64,000 nucleotides of DNA from Mesorhizobium sp. 113-3-3 (GTDB lineage: Bacteria > Pseudomonadota > Alphaproteobacteria > Rhizobiales > Rhizobiaceae), in the NCBI RefSeq assembly GCF_016756495.1, contig NZ_AP023243.1:1612001-1676000 (forward strand), written 5' to 3'. Positions 27,257 through 35,817 of the stretch are shown here, piece after piece. The translations under genes and the position numbers were made by a program. Below the pieces are notes generated by a model. That model ran no database searches, had not been told where the DNA came from, and was given only the letters and a program-made list of their open reading frames with translations. Each line of letters begins with the position of its first letter. The stretch's first letter is position 1.

Positions 27257-28765
27257 ATGCATCGGCGCGGTTTTCTGGCGGCAGGTCTTGCGGCGGTTCT
27301 TGTGAGCGAGCGCGCCGTTGCCCAGATGAAGATGGACGACATGCCCGGCATGGAGATGGGCGGTCACGCGGGCCACGATATGGGCACCGCGCCGCAAGGT
27401 ACGGTCGTTCTGCCCGAGGGCGAGGCGTTGCGCGAATTGCCCCTGCTGGCGAACGAGGCAAGCGCGCCCGGCCTGTTCAAGGCGACGCTGACGGCGGGAT
27501 CCGCCACGGCGCGTTTTGCGCAGGGACTGGACACGCCGATCCTCGCCTACAATGGCACTAGCCCCGGGCCGCTGATCGAGGCAGTCGAGGGCGATCGCGT
27601 CGAGATCACCTTCGCCAACCGGATCGCGGACGAGGCAAGCACCATCCACTGGCACGGCATGCCGGTGCCGGCCGATCAGGACGGCAACCCGATGAACCCG
27701 GTCGCCACCGGTACCGATCGAACCTATAGTTTCGATCTGCCGGAAGGCAGTGCCGGCTCTTATTGGTATCACCCGCATCCGCACGGCAAGACCGCCGAGC
27801 AGGTCTATCGCGGCCTTGCCGGCGCGTTCGTGGTCAAGCCGAAGGCCGATCCGGTCCCGGCCGCCTATGGCGATACGGTGCTGGTGTTCACCGACCTGCG
27901 CCTTGCGGCCGATGGCACCTTGCCCGGCAACACGATGACAGACCTGATGAACGGGCGCGTCGGCGACCATGTGCTGGTCAACGGGCAGAAGAATCCCACA
28001 CTGACGGTGCCTTCTGGCGCGAAGCGGCGCTTCCGGCTCTACAATGCCACCAACGCGCGCTTTCTGCGGCTCTCCTTCGACGGCGCGGCGATGACGATCA
28101 TCGGAACGGACGGCGGTCTGCTGGAGGCCCCGGTCGCCGCCGGCGACATCCTGCTCAGCCCGGCGGAACGGCTTGAACTGGTGGTCTCTTTCGACAAGCC
28201 CGGCGCGGCGACGCTTACCACGCTCGACTATGACCGCGGCTGGATGGGTCCCGGACGCCCTGCCGATGCCGGGCTGACGCTGCTGACGGTCAGTGTCTCG
28301 GAGACGCCTGCCGAGTCGGTCCCGCCACTGCCCGACAGGCTGCGGCCGATCGCGCAGCTCGGCGCCCCGGCGGTCAGCCGCCGCTTTGTCTTCACCGAAA
28401 CCATGGCCATGAACGCCAGCGGCATGGAGATGGGGTTCCTGATCAACGGCGCCGCTTTCGACATGCAGCGCATCGACGTCGTCGCCAGGGCTGGGCAGGT
28501 CGAACTCTGGGAGATCGTCAACGAGGCGGACATGGATCATCCATTCCATGTGCATGGGACGCAGTTCCAGGTGATCGAGCACGAACGCGGCGGCAACGTG
28601 TCAAAGCCGGCCTATCGCGCCTGGAAAGACACCGTCAATGTCGCGCGCGGTGAGACGGTGCGGCTGCTGCTGCGGCAGGATCGGCCGGGGCCGAGGATGT
28701 ATCACTGCCACATCCTCGAGCATGAGCAGCTCGGCATGATGGGCGTCGTCGACGTGCAGGCCTAG
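27257..28765 (+). CDS. multicopper oxidase (CueO/laccase-like)
   Basis: A 502-residue periplasmic copper oxidase with a short Tat-like signal (MHRRGFLAAGLAAVLVSERAVA). A Met/His-rich stretch follows (MKMDDMPGMEMGGHAGHDMG), likely copper-binding. All four copper motifs are present in order: IHWHGMP, YWYHPHPHG, HPFHVHGTQF and YHCHILEHEQLGMM, the last giving the type 1 ligands with an axial Met. A role in copper tolerance or oxidation of phenols is likely. It is followed 6 bp later by the membrane protein gene. Confidence 0.93.
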   Translation: MHRRGFLAAGLAAVLVSERAVAQMKMDDMPGMEMGGHAGHDMGTAPQGTVVLPEGEALRELPLLANEASAPGLFKATLTAGSATARFAQGLDTPILAYNGTSPGPLIEAVEGDRVEITFANRIADEASTIHWHGMPVPADQDGNPMNPVATGTDRTYSFDLPEGSAGSYWYHPHPHGKTAEQVYRGLAGAFVVKPKADPVPAAYGDTVLVFTDLRLAADGTLPGNTMTDLMNGRVGDHVLVNGQKNPTLTVPSGAKRRFRLYNATNARFLRLSFDGAAMTIIGTDGGLLEAPVAAGDILLSPAERLELVVSFDKPGAATLTTLDYDRGWMGPGRPADAGLTLLTVSVSETPAESVPPLPDRLRPIAQLGAPAVSRRFVFTETMAMNASGMEMGFLINGAAFDMQRIDVVARAGQVELWEIVNEADMDHPFHVHGTQFQVIEHERGGNVSKPAYRAWKDTVNVARGETVRLLLRQDRPGPRMYHCHILEHEQLGMMGVVDVQA

Positions 28766-28771
28766 TCCGGC

Positions 28772-29206
28772 GTGGTGGCGCTCTATGGCGTACTGTTCCT
28801 CAGTGCCTTCCTCGCCGCAACCATCCTGCCGGTTTCGTCGGAAGCTGTGCTCGCCGGCCTGATCGTCTCCGGCCGCGGTGACCCTTGGCTGCTCCTTGTG
28901 GTGGCGACCATCGGCAACACGCTCGGCTCCGTGGTGAACTGGGGTCTGGGGCGTGGCATCGAGACACTGCGCAACAGGCGCTGGTTTCCTGTCACCGCGG
29001 ATCGCTATGAACAGGCATGCAGGACCTTCCGGCGCTTTGGCCAATGGACGCTGTTGTTTGCCTGGCTGCCGGTCGTCGGCGATGCTTTCACCCTCGCCGC
29101 GGGCGCCGCACGCGTAAACCTTGGCGTGTTCGTCGCTCTTGTCGCAACAGGCAAGGCTGCACGCTATGCGGCGATCGTCGCGGGAGGGTTGTGGGCGACG
29201 GCTTGA
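28772..29206 (+). CDS. YqaA/DedA-like small membrane protein
   Basis: A 144-residue membrane protein starting at GTG, 6 bp after the oxidase stop. It has about four hydrophobic segments and the family pattern LPVSSEAVLAGLI, GNTLGSVVNWGLG and WLPVVGDAFTLAAG, typical of YqaA-family proteins distantly related to DedA. The exact role is unknown. Co-transcription with the copper oxidase is likely from the spacing. Confidence 0.82.
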   Translation: MVALYGVLFLSAFLAATILPVSSEAVLAGLIVSGRGDPWLLLVVATIGNTLGSVVNWGLGRGIETLRNRRWFPVTADRYEQACRTFRRFGQWTLLFAWLPVVGDAFTLAAGAARVNLGVFVALVATGKAARYAAIVAGGLWATA

Positions 29207-29240
29207 GCCATCGTCCGCATCGTCGACCGCACCAGCATTT

Positions 29241-29834
29241 TCATTCGCGCGAGGCCGTGTTCGGCCGGCCGAGAACCATGCTTCGCATGACACCATCGCG
29301 CAACAGCACCAGATGCACCATGGCAGCCAGGACGTGAATGCCGACAAGCCCAAGCATCATCCAGACCAGCTTCTGATGGACGAACGCGAAACCCCTTGCC
29401 GACAGCGCGCCAACGTATGGCGCCAGCGGCACAGGCAAGGTTCCAAAAAGTCGTGCGGGGGGCATGAAGGGCATAGGCCGGTAGCCCAGCCATCCCGTTA
29501 TCACGACGGCTAGGATCGTGACGTAGAGAACCATTTGGAAGAAAGCCGTCGCCAGCCGCACGAACCGTGAAGTCGGCCTGACGGGGGCCTGGGTGAAACC
29601 GCGCCAGCAAAGCCTTAGGACGATGATGGCCAGGATCGTCACGCCGATCGACATGTGAAGCGGCAGCCAGTTCATCATCGTCATGCCGGGCCCCCGCATC
29701 GGCCCGAAGGCAATGGCGATTTGCGCCGCGAGCGCGGCCACGGTCAGCCAATGCAGCAGACGAATGCCGAAATGCCAATGCAAGCGAGGTTTCCCGCTCA
29801 CTCTCGCGGCCCGACGTTTATCAAGGGTGTGCAT
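29241..29834 (-). CDS. cytochrome b561-family protein
   Basis: A 197-residue membrane protein with four helices and paired histidines suited to two b-type hemes (HWHFGIRLLHWLT; LPLHMSIGV; FVHQKLVWMM; IHVLAAMVHLVLL). It belongs to the prokaryotic cytochrome b561 group, which moves electrons between quinol and periplasmic acceptors. It is convergent to the YqaA-like gene. Immediately upstream lies the tRNA 3'-end fragment that I take as the island boundary, so this is the last flanking gene on that side. Confidence 0.88.
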   Translation of the reverse strand: MHTLDKRRAARVSGKPRLHWHFGIRLLHWLTVAALAAQIAIAFGPMRGPGMTMMNWLPLHMSIGVTILAIIVLRLCWRGFTQAPVRPTSRFVRLATAFFQMVLYVTILAVVITGWLGYRPMPFMPPARLFGTLPVPLAPYVGALSARGFAFVHQKLVWMMLGLVGIHVLAAMVHLVLLRDGVMRSMVLGRPNTASRE

Positions 29835-29909
29835 GAGGGCGTGATGTCTTCGTCCCCTTCAACGGGCTGATTTCGTCCAGAGGTACGGCACTTCCAGGCT
29901 CTTGAAACC

Positions 29910-29933
29910 TGGTGGTCCCGACAGGAATCGAAC
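29910..29933 (-). repeat. tRNA-Arg 3'-end fragment, probable attachment-site copy
   Basis: These 24 bases match the 3' end (T-loop to CCA) of the tRNA-Arg gene at 52076-52099 with one mismatch and in the same orientation. There is no anticodon or D arm here. The one difference restores a Watson-Crick pair with position 2 of the tRNA-Arg acceptor stem, so this copy could be the displaced original end. Confidence 0.7.
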
Positions 29934-29942
29934 AAGCCGTCT

Positions 29943-32261
29943 TTACAGGGTTTTCAAATACTCGATCAACGCGGAACGTTCGCGGTTGAGCAGTTGGCGG
30001 CCAAGAACACCAGGTGGTGGTGAGCGATTCGGCAGACCTTCGAAGGAATGGCCGAGATTGGAGTTGCCCCGTTGCCGCACGTCGAACCGGGTCAACCCAG
30101 CCTCACATTCAGTGGTCGTCAGTTTGGTGGCGACAGGGACGGGCAGGCCCACTCTTTCCGGGTCGAATTCCACCGGGCCGACACAGAAGACCTGTGGCCG
30201 GTCGGCCTGCGGCCTGAGCAAATCGTCAAGAGTTGGAACCGAACCATTGTGCAGATAGGGCGCCGTCGCCCAGACGCCGTCGAGCGGCCGGGCGCGATAA
30301 TGCGGCGTGGCAAGATAGGTGACTTCGGTCGAATCGCTTGCTGCTTGCGCCGTATCCTTGTCGCTGGCCGGCCGCATGGGCTTGAAGACCTTCGGGTTTG
30401 GGCAATTCGGTCTTTCGCTGCGGAGCGCAGCGGCTTCTTGCCCTGACATCGCGCTGCCGTCGGCACGCCTGGGGTCCTTGTCCCATTGCTTCTCGGTCCT
30501 GCTGACCGCCGCCATCAGATTGACGACATAGGATTTTTTCAAGACCGCGCTGGCCTTCAAAGAGCAGTCGTTGAAAACCTCCGCGTTGAGATCCAAGCCG
30601 AGATATTTCGGAACGTTCACCTGCCGTTCGGTGAGCACGCGGCCCTGTTCGGGATCGGTACCCATATGAGCAACCGGCTTCTGCACCACATTGAACAGCC
30701 ATTCCTTGGGGCCTGCGTTGGGCGGCCATTCCTTGCCGACGCGAACCCAGTTGTTGTCGTTCGCAGGGCCGTCGGTCTGGTCGCTGTTTTTCTCCCGCCA
30801 GAACGAGTCCGGGTCGTCAGCCGAAATCCCGGGGTCGCGCAACGGCGCGCGATGGCATTCGAAGCAGAATTGGCGATAGAGCTTGCGGCCTTCGGCCACC
30901 ACTTCGGGGTGGGTACGCCACTTTTCATCGTCTCCGGCATCCCAGCCCTTCATGGCTTTGAGCTTGCTCGCAGCATCATCCCACCGCGGCGCTGCCAGCG
31001 GCTCGGGTGGGCCATCGAAGCTGGTTGGCATCCCATCCATGTGCTTGCGGCCCTGCAGCATGCTCTCGATCCTTGCGATCTCGGCGACATGGACCGTCGA
31101 CGCAAACAGCGGGCGCTCCGGGTTGGTCATATTGATCTTGGCGGTGACACCCATGGCTTCGCCGATGTTGCGGATGTTGGGATTGAGGATCGAGGCGTCG
31201 TACTGCGCCCAGGAGAAATTGGGGACGTCCCAGATCGGCGGGAAGCTGACGGGCGCGGTATGGGCGGAAAAATTGGCGTCCAACGCGGCCTGCGACAGGC
31301 CGCCTTCACTCTCCGGTACAGCCGGCTCTTCCGGCTTCAGCGGGTTGACGAGGTTGTCGTGGAACACCTGGTTGCCGATACGGTTGAGCGCGTCGAGCCG
31401 GCCGAAACCTTCCTCCGTATGGACCATATGCTGGCGGGCAAGGATGTTCCTTTCGGCGGTGACCTTGCCGAAGACCTCGTTGTCGCAGATTCTTTTGATC
31501 TCCGTCGCGACCTTATCCCTTGCCGGATAATCCTGCCCACTGCCCGCAGAAGCAACGACAGCATCGACGAAGCGGTCTTTGCGCCAGGGGGCTTTGGCCG
31601 TGTAGCAGATCGACAGACCGATGATCCGCTCCAGGTTCTGCAGGTCGATCATCGCCTGCGCCCCATCGATGCGCAGCTCGAATCCCTTGTAGAAGATGTG
31701 GCCAGTGTGACATGCCGCGCAGGTCAGCCCCAGCCCGGCTTCGAATCCTTCGCCGGTTGTTGGATCGGTACCGGCCTTGAGCACGGCGAAACCGACCGGA
31801 AGCGTGCCATAACCCTGCGGCTTGTCGCTGCCCGCTTTTGGATCGCAATCGCGCGGCGCCATGAAGCCGAGCCGGCCCAGATAGTCGGGGTCGCTGATCA
31901 GGCCGCGGCGCGCCACCAGGTCGAACGGACTGATTTCCGGGCGTTCGAGCTGCTGGAACCAGGGGTAGGGCACCGGGAAGGTCGCGGTGCCCTGCGAGAC
32001 GTTGTGGAACCAGGCCCGGTCCTCGGCCGACCAGTTCTGGTCGAGCCAGGCGCAACCCTTCCGCGGCCGCTCGGCCACAAGCGGCGGTGGAAGCAGCGCT
32101 GAAGCGAATTCCACGATCCTGCCCCTGAAGGCCAGGAAGGACCGGGCACGGTCCGGGGCATAACTCAGGACCAGAACCGCTGCGGCGATCGCCACGATAG
32201 CGATCAGCCCCAGTTTGAGGACGCCCCGTCCGAGTTTTCGCAATGCCGACCGGAGTTTCAT
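29943..32261 (-). CDS. RoxA-like di-heme cytochrome c protein (CCP/MauG superfamily)
   Basis: A 772-residue protein anchored or secreted through an N-terminal hydrophobic segment (residues ~13-33). Two c-type heme motifs, CAACH (about residue 186) and CFECH, lie in the two halves. The C-terminal part holds APYLHNGSVPTLDDLL, typical of di-heme peroxidases and of the rubber-oxygenase RoxA group, whose length this approaches. It might act as peroxidase or as a dioxygenase; sequence reading cannot decide. A secreted mono-heme protein gene lies 35 bp upstream as partner. Confidence 0.82.
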   Translation of the reverse strand: MKLRSALRKLGRGVLKLGLIAIVAIAAAVLVLSYAPDRARSFLAFRGRIVEFASALLPPPLVAERPRKGCAWLDQNWSAEDRAWFHNVSQGTATFPVPYPWFQQLERPEISPFDLVARRGLISDPDYLGRLGFMAPRDCDPKAGSDKPQGYGTLPVGFAVLKAGTDPTTGEGFEAGLGLTCAACHTGHIFYKGFELRIDGAQAMIDLQNLERIIGLSICYTAKAPWRKDRFVDAVVASAGSGQDYPARDKVATEIKRICDNEVFGKVTAERNILARQHMVHTEEGFGRLDALNRIGNQVFHDNLVNPLKPEEPAVPESEGGLSQAALDANFSAHTAPVSFPPIWDVPNFSWAQYDASILNPNIRNIGEAMGVTAKINMTNPERPLFASTVHVAEIARIESMLQGRKHMDGMPTSFDGPPEPLAAPRWDDAASKLKAMKGWDAGDDEKWRTHPEVVAEGRKLYRQFCFECHRAPLRDPGISADDPDSFWREKNSDQTDGPANDNNWVRVGKEWPPNAGPKEWLFNVVQKPVAHMGTDPEQGRVLTERQVNVPKYLGLDLNAEVFNDCSLKASAVLKKSYVVNLMAAVSRTEKQWDKDPRRADGSAMSGQEAAALRSERPNCPNPKVFKPMRPASDKDTAQAASDSTEVTYLATPHYRARPLDGVWATAPYLHNGSVPTLDDLLRPQADRPQVFCVGPVEFDPERVGLPVPVATKLTTTECEAGLTRFDVRQRGNSNLGHSFEGLPNRSPPPGVLGRQLLNRERSALIEYLKTL

Positions 32262-32296
32262 CGTCGCCTCTCGAACGCAATCTCCCGGCTCGCCGA

Positions 32297-33640
32297 TTAC
32301 TGCGCTTGCAGCAACGCGTTCGCAGCCTTCACCACCTCAGCGGTTTCGGTCGCGGTGCGCCGGGTGATCGTCGGCCTCATGTCGCCGCCGGCCTCACGCC
32401 CCCAGCCGAAGTTGCGCACGTTCCATCTGTCTTTCGGGAGCACCGTGTCCGCTACGCCTTCGATCTTGGTCGTCGGAGACTTGCTTCTCAGCAGCCGGGT
32501 CTCCGTATGGCAACTGACACAATCGGTGTTGAAGAAATGGCTCTTCGACGGATCGGCGATGATATTCGTCAGGGTTATCGTGTCCTGCTCGGTCGGTGAC
32601 GCCTTGAGCAACGTCGCCGTGGAAACGCCTTTGCGATCGCTTGGCGGTCGAGAGCAAATCGTCATGGTCTCATTCAAATTGTCGGAGATGGGGGCCGGGA
32701 TCACTTTGTCTCCGAAAAACCGTACCAATTCGGCAGTTGCGTTGCCATCGAGCGCCGGGCTTGGAACCGCCACCAATTTCCCCGTGCCGGGTTGCCTCTG
32801 CATGGCGATGAAAATCCATGGCTCGGGGTCGGATTTCGGCAATCCCATGGCTGCCATGGAGCCGAGTTGTCCAGCCGAAAGGTTCTTGTCCAGGATTTCC
32901 ACCAGACGATCACGGAATGGTTTCCTCGCCTTGGGGTCCGCGAGCGCGGGATGGATATCGAGAAGACCCTGCGTGGTGATCGGCGTGGCTCCAAAGGTCC
33001 CTTTGGCCAGATCGTCGCGCAGCGACACGAAGGCGGCGAGCGTCGCTCGAAAATGAATGAAGTCGGGATCGACCTTAGGCAGCGGCTGCTTTATGCAAAT
33101 CTCCTGTGGTTTCGGTATTCCTCCGATAAAACTGAAGATCATATGAGCGGCGCGGTCGTGGATTTTGAGCTTGCCGTCCTCAATAGTCACGGGCTGCAGG
33201 ATCAGGCGGACCTGCGGAATCTGGCCGAACGCTGTCATGATGTTTTTCGACAGGCCTGGCGCGCCGACATCGACACGGATGCCGGCGATGAACCAGTTCT
33301 TGATATCCTCGACACCATCCGGGAGACCGATCTGTGCCGGTGGTCCGCCAGGGACAGCGATTTTGCTGGCATCACCGGCCGCGATCGCCAGAAACTCCTG
33401 GAACCGCGGGACAGAAACCAGTGGCGTGCCGCTGGCGTCGGCCAAGTCCGCGACGGAAATGAAATTGACAAGGTCGGCCGCGTCTTTCGGCGCCGGGAAC
33501 AGGATCGACACGTCGAGGGGATGAAGCGGCGCGGGCGCGTCGGCGACCACTGCCGGCGAGGTAAAGCTCAGTATCGCGGCAAACGCCATCGCGCCGGCTG
33601 CCAGGATTGTCCTTCGATAGGCCCCTATAGATTTCGACAT
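32297..33640 (-). CDS. secreted protein with one c-type heme motif
   Basis: About 447 residues from ATG 33640 (MSKSIGAYRR). The upstream extension to 33688 has no merit. A signal peptide ends near PAVVADAPA. I do not recognise the family. The only clear motif is CVSCH near residue 380 (TDCVSCHTETRLL), one covalent heme site. Operon position upstream of the RoxA-like gene suggests an electron-transfer or accessory partner for it. Low similarity to any enzyme I know. Confidence 0.7.
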   Translation of the reverse strand: MSKSIGAYRRTILAAGAMAFAAILSFTSPAVVADAPAPLHPLDVSILFPAPKDAADLVNFISVADLADASGTPLVSVPRFQEFLAIAAGDASKIAVPGGPPAQIGLPDGVEDIKNWFIAGIRVDVGAPGLSKNIMTAFGQIPQVRLILQPVTIEDGKLKIHDRAAHMIFSFIGGIPKPQEICIKQPLPKVDPDFIHFRATLAAFVSLRDDLAKGTFGATPITTQGLLDIHPALADPKARKPFRDRLVEILDKNLSAGQLGSMAAMGLPKSDPEPWIFIAMQRQPGTGKLVAVPSPALDGNATAELVRFFGDKVIPAPISDNLNETMTICSRPPSDRKGVSTATLLKASPTEQDTITLTNIIADPSKSHFFNTDCVSCHTETRLLRSKSPTTKIEGVADTVLPKDRWNVRNFGWGREAGGDMRPTITRRTATETAEVVKAANALLQAQ

Positions 33641-33699
33641 ATTTTGCCCCCCGGCTATGTTGAAAGTGTTTCCTGCTCCGTTGTCCAAAGGCGTGGTCG

Positions 33700-33770
33700 A
33701 GAGCTATTCCGGGAAGAGCGTGAAATGGCTTTTCGCCAAGAATTGCGTGAGAACAAAGAGTTAGAGGAGT
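33700..33770 (+). repeat. dispersed intergenic repeat, copy C (degenerate)
   Basis: GAGCTATTCCGGGAAGAGCG, then GGCTTTTCGCCAAGAATTGCG, then GAACAAAGAGTTAGAGGA aligns over its whole length with copy A at 5389 with several substitutions. It lies inside the putative island, upstream of the mono-heme gene. Confidence 0.75.
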
Positions 33771-33963
33771 TTTTCGCACCCGAGAGGACGGTCAACTTCT
33801 CTACAAAGAATTGTCGAGCGTCGACGCATCCATCAACAGATGACAGATAAGGATCGACGTTATGCACGGGAATTCATATTTGTAGTTGTATAAGCATATT
33901 GATACATACGATGCACGCCTGATGTCAATTACCACGCTTTATTTGGCGCGATAATAAAGCCTA
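33771..33963. other. non-coding stretch
   Basis: Together with repeat copy C this makes a gap of about 320 bp. It is noticeably AT-richer than its surroundings around 33860-33960 (TTGTAGTTGTATAAGCATATTGATAC). I see no gene. It may hold the promoter of the minus-strand heme-protein operon. Confidence 0.5.
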
Positions 33964-34155
33964 AATGCTTTTCGGCGGCCGTCGGCAAACGCCGACTGGG
34001 GACTCATGGTCAACGAGAGCCGCAACTCGCTCACAATCCAGCCCCGGGCTGTTCTTGCCCCAATCAGCGCGATCGCCGTCCTGTCCATCGGCGGCAACTT
34101 CTTCGCCGAGGGGATGGCGCGGGCTATCGGACGGACGGAAAAGACCGAACAATGA
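33964..34155 (+). pseudogene. C-terminal remnant of a dipeptide ABC permease (DppC-like)
   Basis: The frame reads RRPSANADWGLMVNESR, then AVLAPISAIAVLSIGGNFFAEGMARAIG, and ends in TGA. This is the usual last ~60 residues of a DppC/OppC permease. Nothing of the other ~220 residues is found upstream. The stop overlaps the ATG of the following ATPase relic (ATGA), as in intact dipeptide operons. Confidence 0.75.
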
Positions 34156-34854
34156 CTGGTGTTTCCGTTAGCGGTTTGAACGTCGCACTCGACGATGGAA
34201 CGCTCATCGTCAAGGACATCGGCTTTTCCATTGCTCCCGGCCAGGTGATGGGACTGGTCGGTGAAAGCGGTTCGGGCGAGAGCACCATTGCACGTGCCCT
34301 TCTGGCTTTTGCAAGCAAGGGATCCAGGATCACCGGCGGCCGCGTTTCCATCGGCGGGAAAGATGTTTTCGCTATGAGCGCCAGCCAGGCGCGCGCCTGC
34401 AGGGGGAGCCTTGTGAGCGGTCGCGTTCAGGCACTTCTTTCCCGAACGGAGGAAAGACACCTTCCGCGAGGTTCACGCCGCGATGGCATGGGCTGGTCTT
34501 GCGGCGGGCCTTGCCTCGAGATTTCCTAACGAACTTTCTGGAGGTGAAGGACAGCGAGTGGCGATAGCCCGGGCGCTGATCTGCAAACCGGACGTGCTTG
34601 TATGCGACGAGGCAACCTCGGCGCTGGACGTCTCCGTCCAGGCGACAATCGTCGAACTGCTCAGGCAGTTGATGTCCGAGGGCCTAGGGTTGCTTTTCGT
34701 GACCCATGACCTGGCTGTGGTGCGCAGCCTTGCAGATCGTGTGGTTGTCTTGGACAGAGGCAGGATCGCGGAAGCCGAGACTGTCGAGCGAATTTTCACC
34801 GAGCCGCAGGCGGAGACTACACGAAAACACTGCTGCGACAAACCATGGACGTGA
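34152..34854 (+). pseudogene. broken dipeptide ABC transporter ATP-binding gene (DppD-like)
   Basis: The first part (34152 to about 34440) carries the beginning of a DppD ATPase, but its Walker A reads GESGSGEST, with Glu replacing the essential Lys. The middle, including the Q-loop, is missing. The sequence then continues in a different frame from about 34450, with LSGGEGQRVAIARAL, LVCDEATSALDVSVQ and LLFVTHDLAVV. Frameshift, internal deletion and a dead Walker A together show that it is not functional. Confidence 0.85.
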
Positions 34855-34909
34855 TAGCGCTGGTCGAATAACGATGCCGGGCGGCGGCGAGTGATCGCCG
34901 TGGGCGTTG

Positions 34910-35638
34910 TCAATTCGAAAGTCTTGCCACGTGAGCCGCGATCTCGGCGCGGTTGGAGCATTCGAGCTTCGACAGGCAATTGCCCAGATGCGTGCGGACC
35001 GTAGCGAAGCCGATGTTCAGCACGCGAGCAATATCCTTGTCGGAGCAGCCGCGCGCGACAAGCAATGCGACGTCGCGCTCCCTGTCCGTCAGCTGTTCCA
35101 GGCTAACTCCTGGCGCTATCGACAGGGCACGCCGCACGAAGGGCGCAAGGGCCGCGAGAAGATCGAGCTCCCGGTTGCCGAAATCGGGGCGGGACTTGGT
35201 CCGCCAAACCCTCAAATCAGCGAGTTCCCGACCGTCGCGATGCATGAACAGGTTGACGCCGTGCTGCATTCCATCGCGCGCGAGGAAATCGTTGTAGAAT
35301 TCGGTCTTGTTCAGTTCGCGTTTTGAGATGACTTCCGCCACATGCGCCGGGCGCCGGAGATCGCGCAGCTTGTCCGTCATCGGATCGCGGTACTGAAACC
35401 ACTTCTGGTACCGTGCGACGTTCTCGGGGGCCTGATTTATCATGAACGGCTTGCAATAGGATTTGCTGTGCTTGTCCCATTCGAAGGACGCCAGCACATC
35501 TGCTCGAAGCAAGGTCAGGATGTCAGGAAACACGACCTCGCGGACAGCGTCCTTCAAATTTTGAGCAGAAAGAGAACCGACGATGTTGGCAAAGATGCGC
35601 ACTTCGTCCGACGTCATGTCGTATATAGGACCAACCAC
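34910..35638 (-). CDS. LuxR-family transcriptional regulator
   Basis: A 242-residue regulator. The C-terminal LuxR helix-turn-helix is clear (LTDRERDVALLVARGCSDKDIARVLNIGFATVRTHLGNCLSKL, given here only as landmarks near residues 180-225). The N-terminal ~165 residues form a sensor domain with the pattern RYQKWFQYRDPMTDKL. This resembles LuxR solos, though the canonical acyl-homoserine-lactone residues cannot be assigned with confidence. No autoinducer synthase gene is nearby. It may control the amidase gene upstream of it on the same strand. Confidence 0.85.
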   Translation of the reverse strand: MVGPIYDMTSDEVRIFANIVGSLSAQNLKDAVREVVFPDILTLLRADVLASFEWDKHSKSYCKPFMINQAPENVARYQKWFQYRDPMTDKLRDLRRPAHVAEVISKRELNKTEFYNDFLARDGMQHGVNLFMHRDGRELADLRVWRTKSRPDFGNRELDLLAALAPFVRRALSIAPGVSLEQLTDRERDVALLVARGCSDKDIARVLNIGFATVRTHLGNCLSKLECSNRAEIAAHVARLSN

Positions 35639-35817
35639 TCCCGCCTCGCAGTTACCGCAAGCCGTCGCTAATGAAGCAATAAACGCATACCCTGCCGCAT
35701 GCGGACGTGCCGATCAATGCAATTTTTCAGGAAGTGGAGATCGAGGGGCTTCCAACAGACATTTGGCATCGTTTTTCCAGCGGAACCGACACCATCGCAG
35801 GCGACATCGCCTTTCGA

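Noticed and set aside
29902..30258. Plus-strand open frame beginning at the tRNA fragment as an integrase relic
   Set aside because: The translation shows no recombinase motif, and most of it is antisense to the C-terminus of the di-heme protein.
30486..32102. A 538-codon plus-strand open frame opposite the di-heme protein gene
   Set aside because: The minus-strand gene has two heme motifs, a signal anchor and a C-terminal family motif. The plus frame has none.
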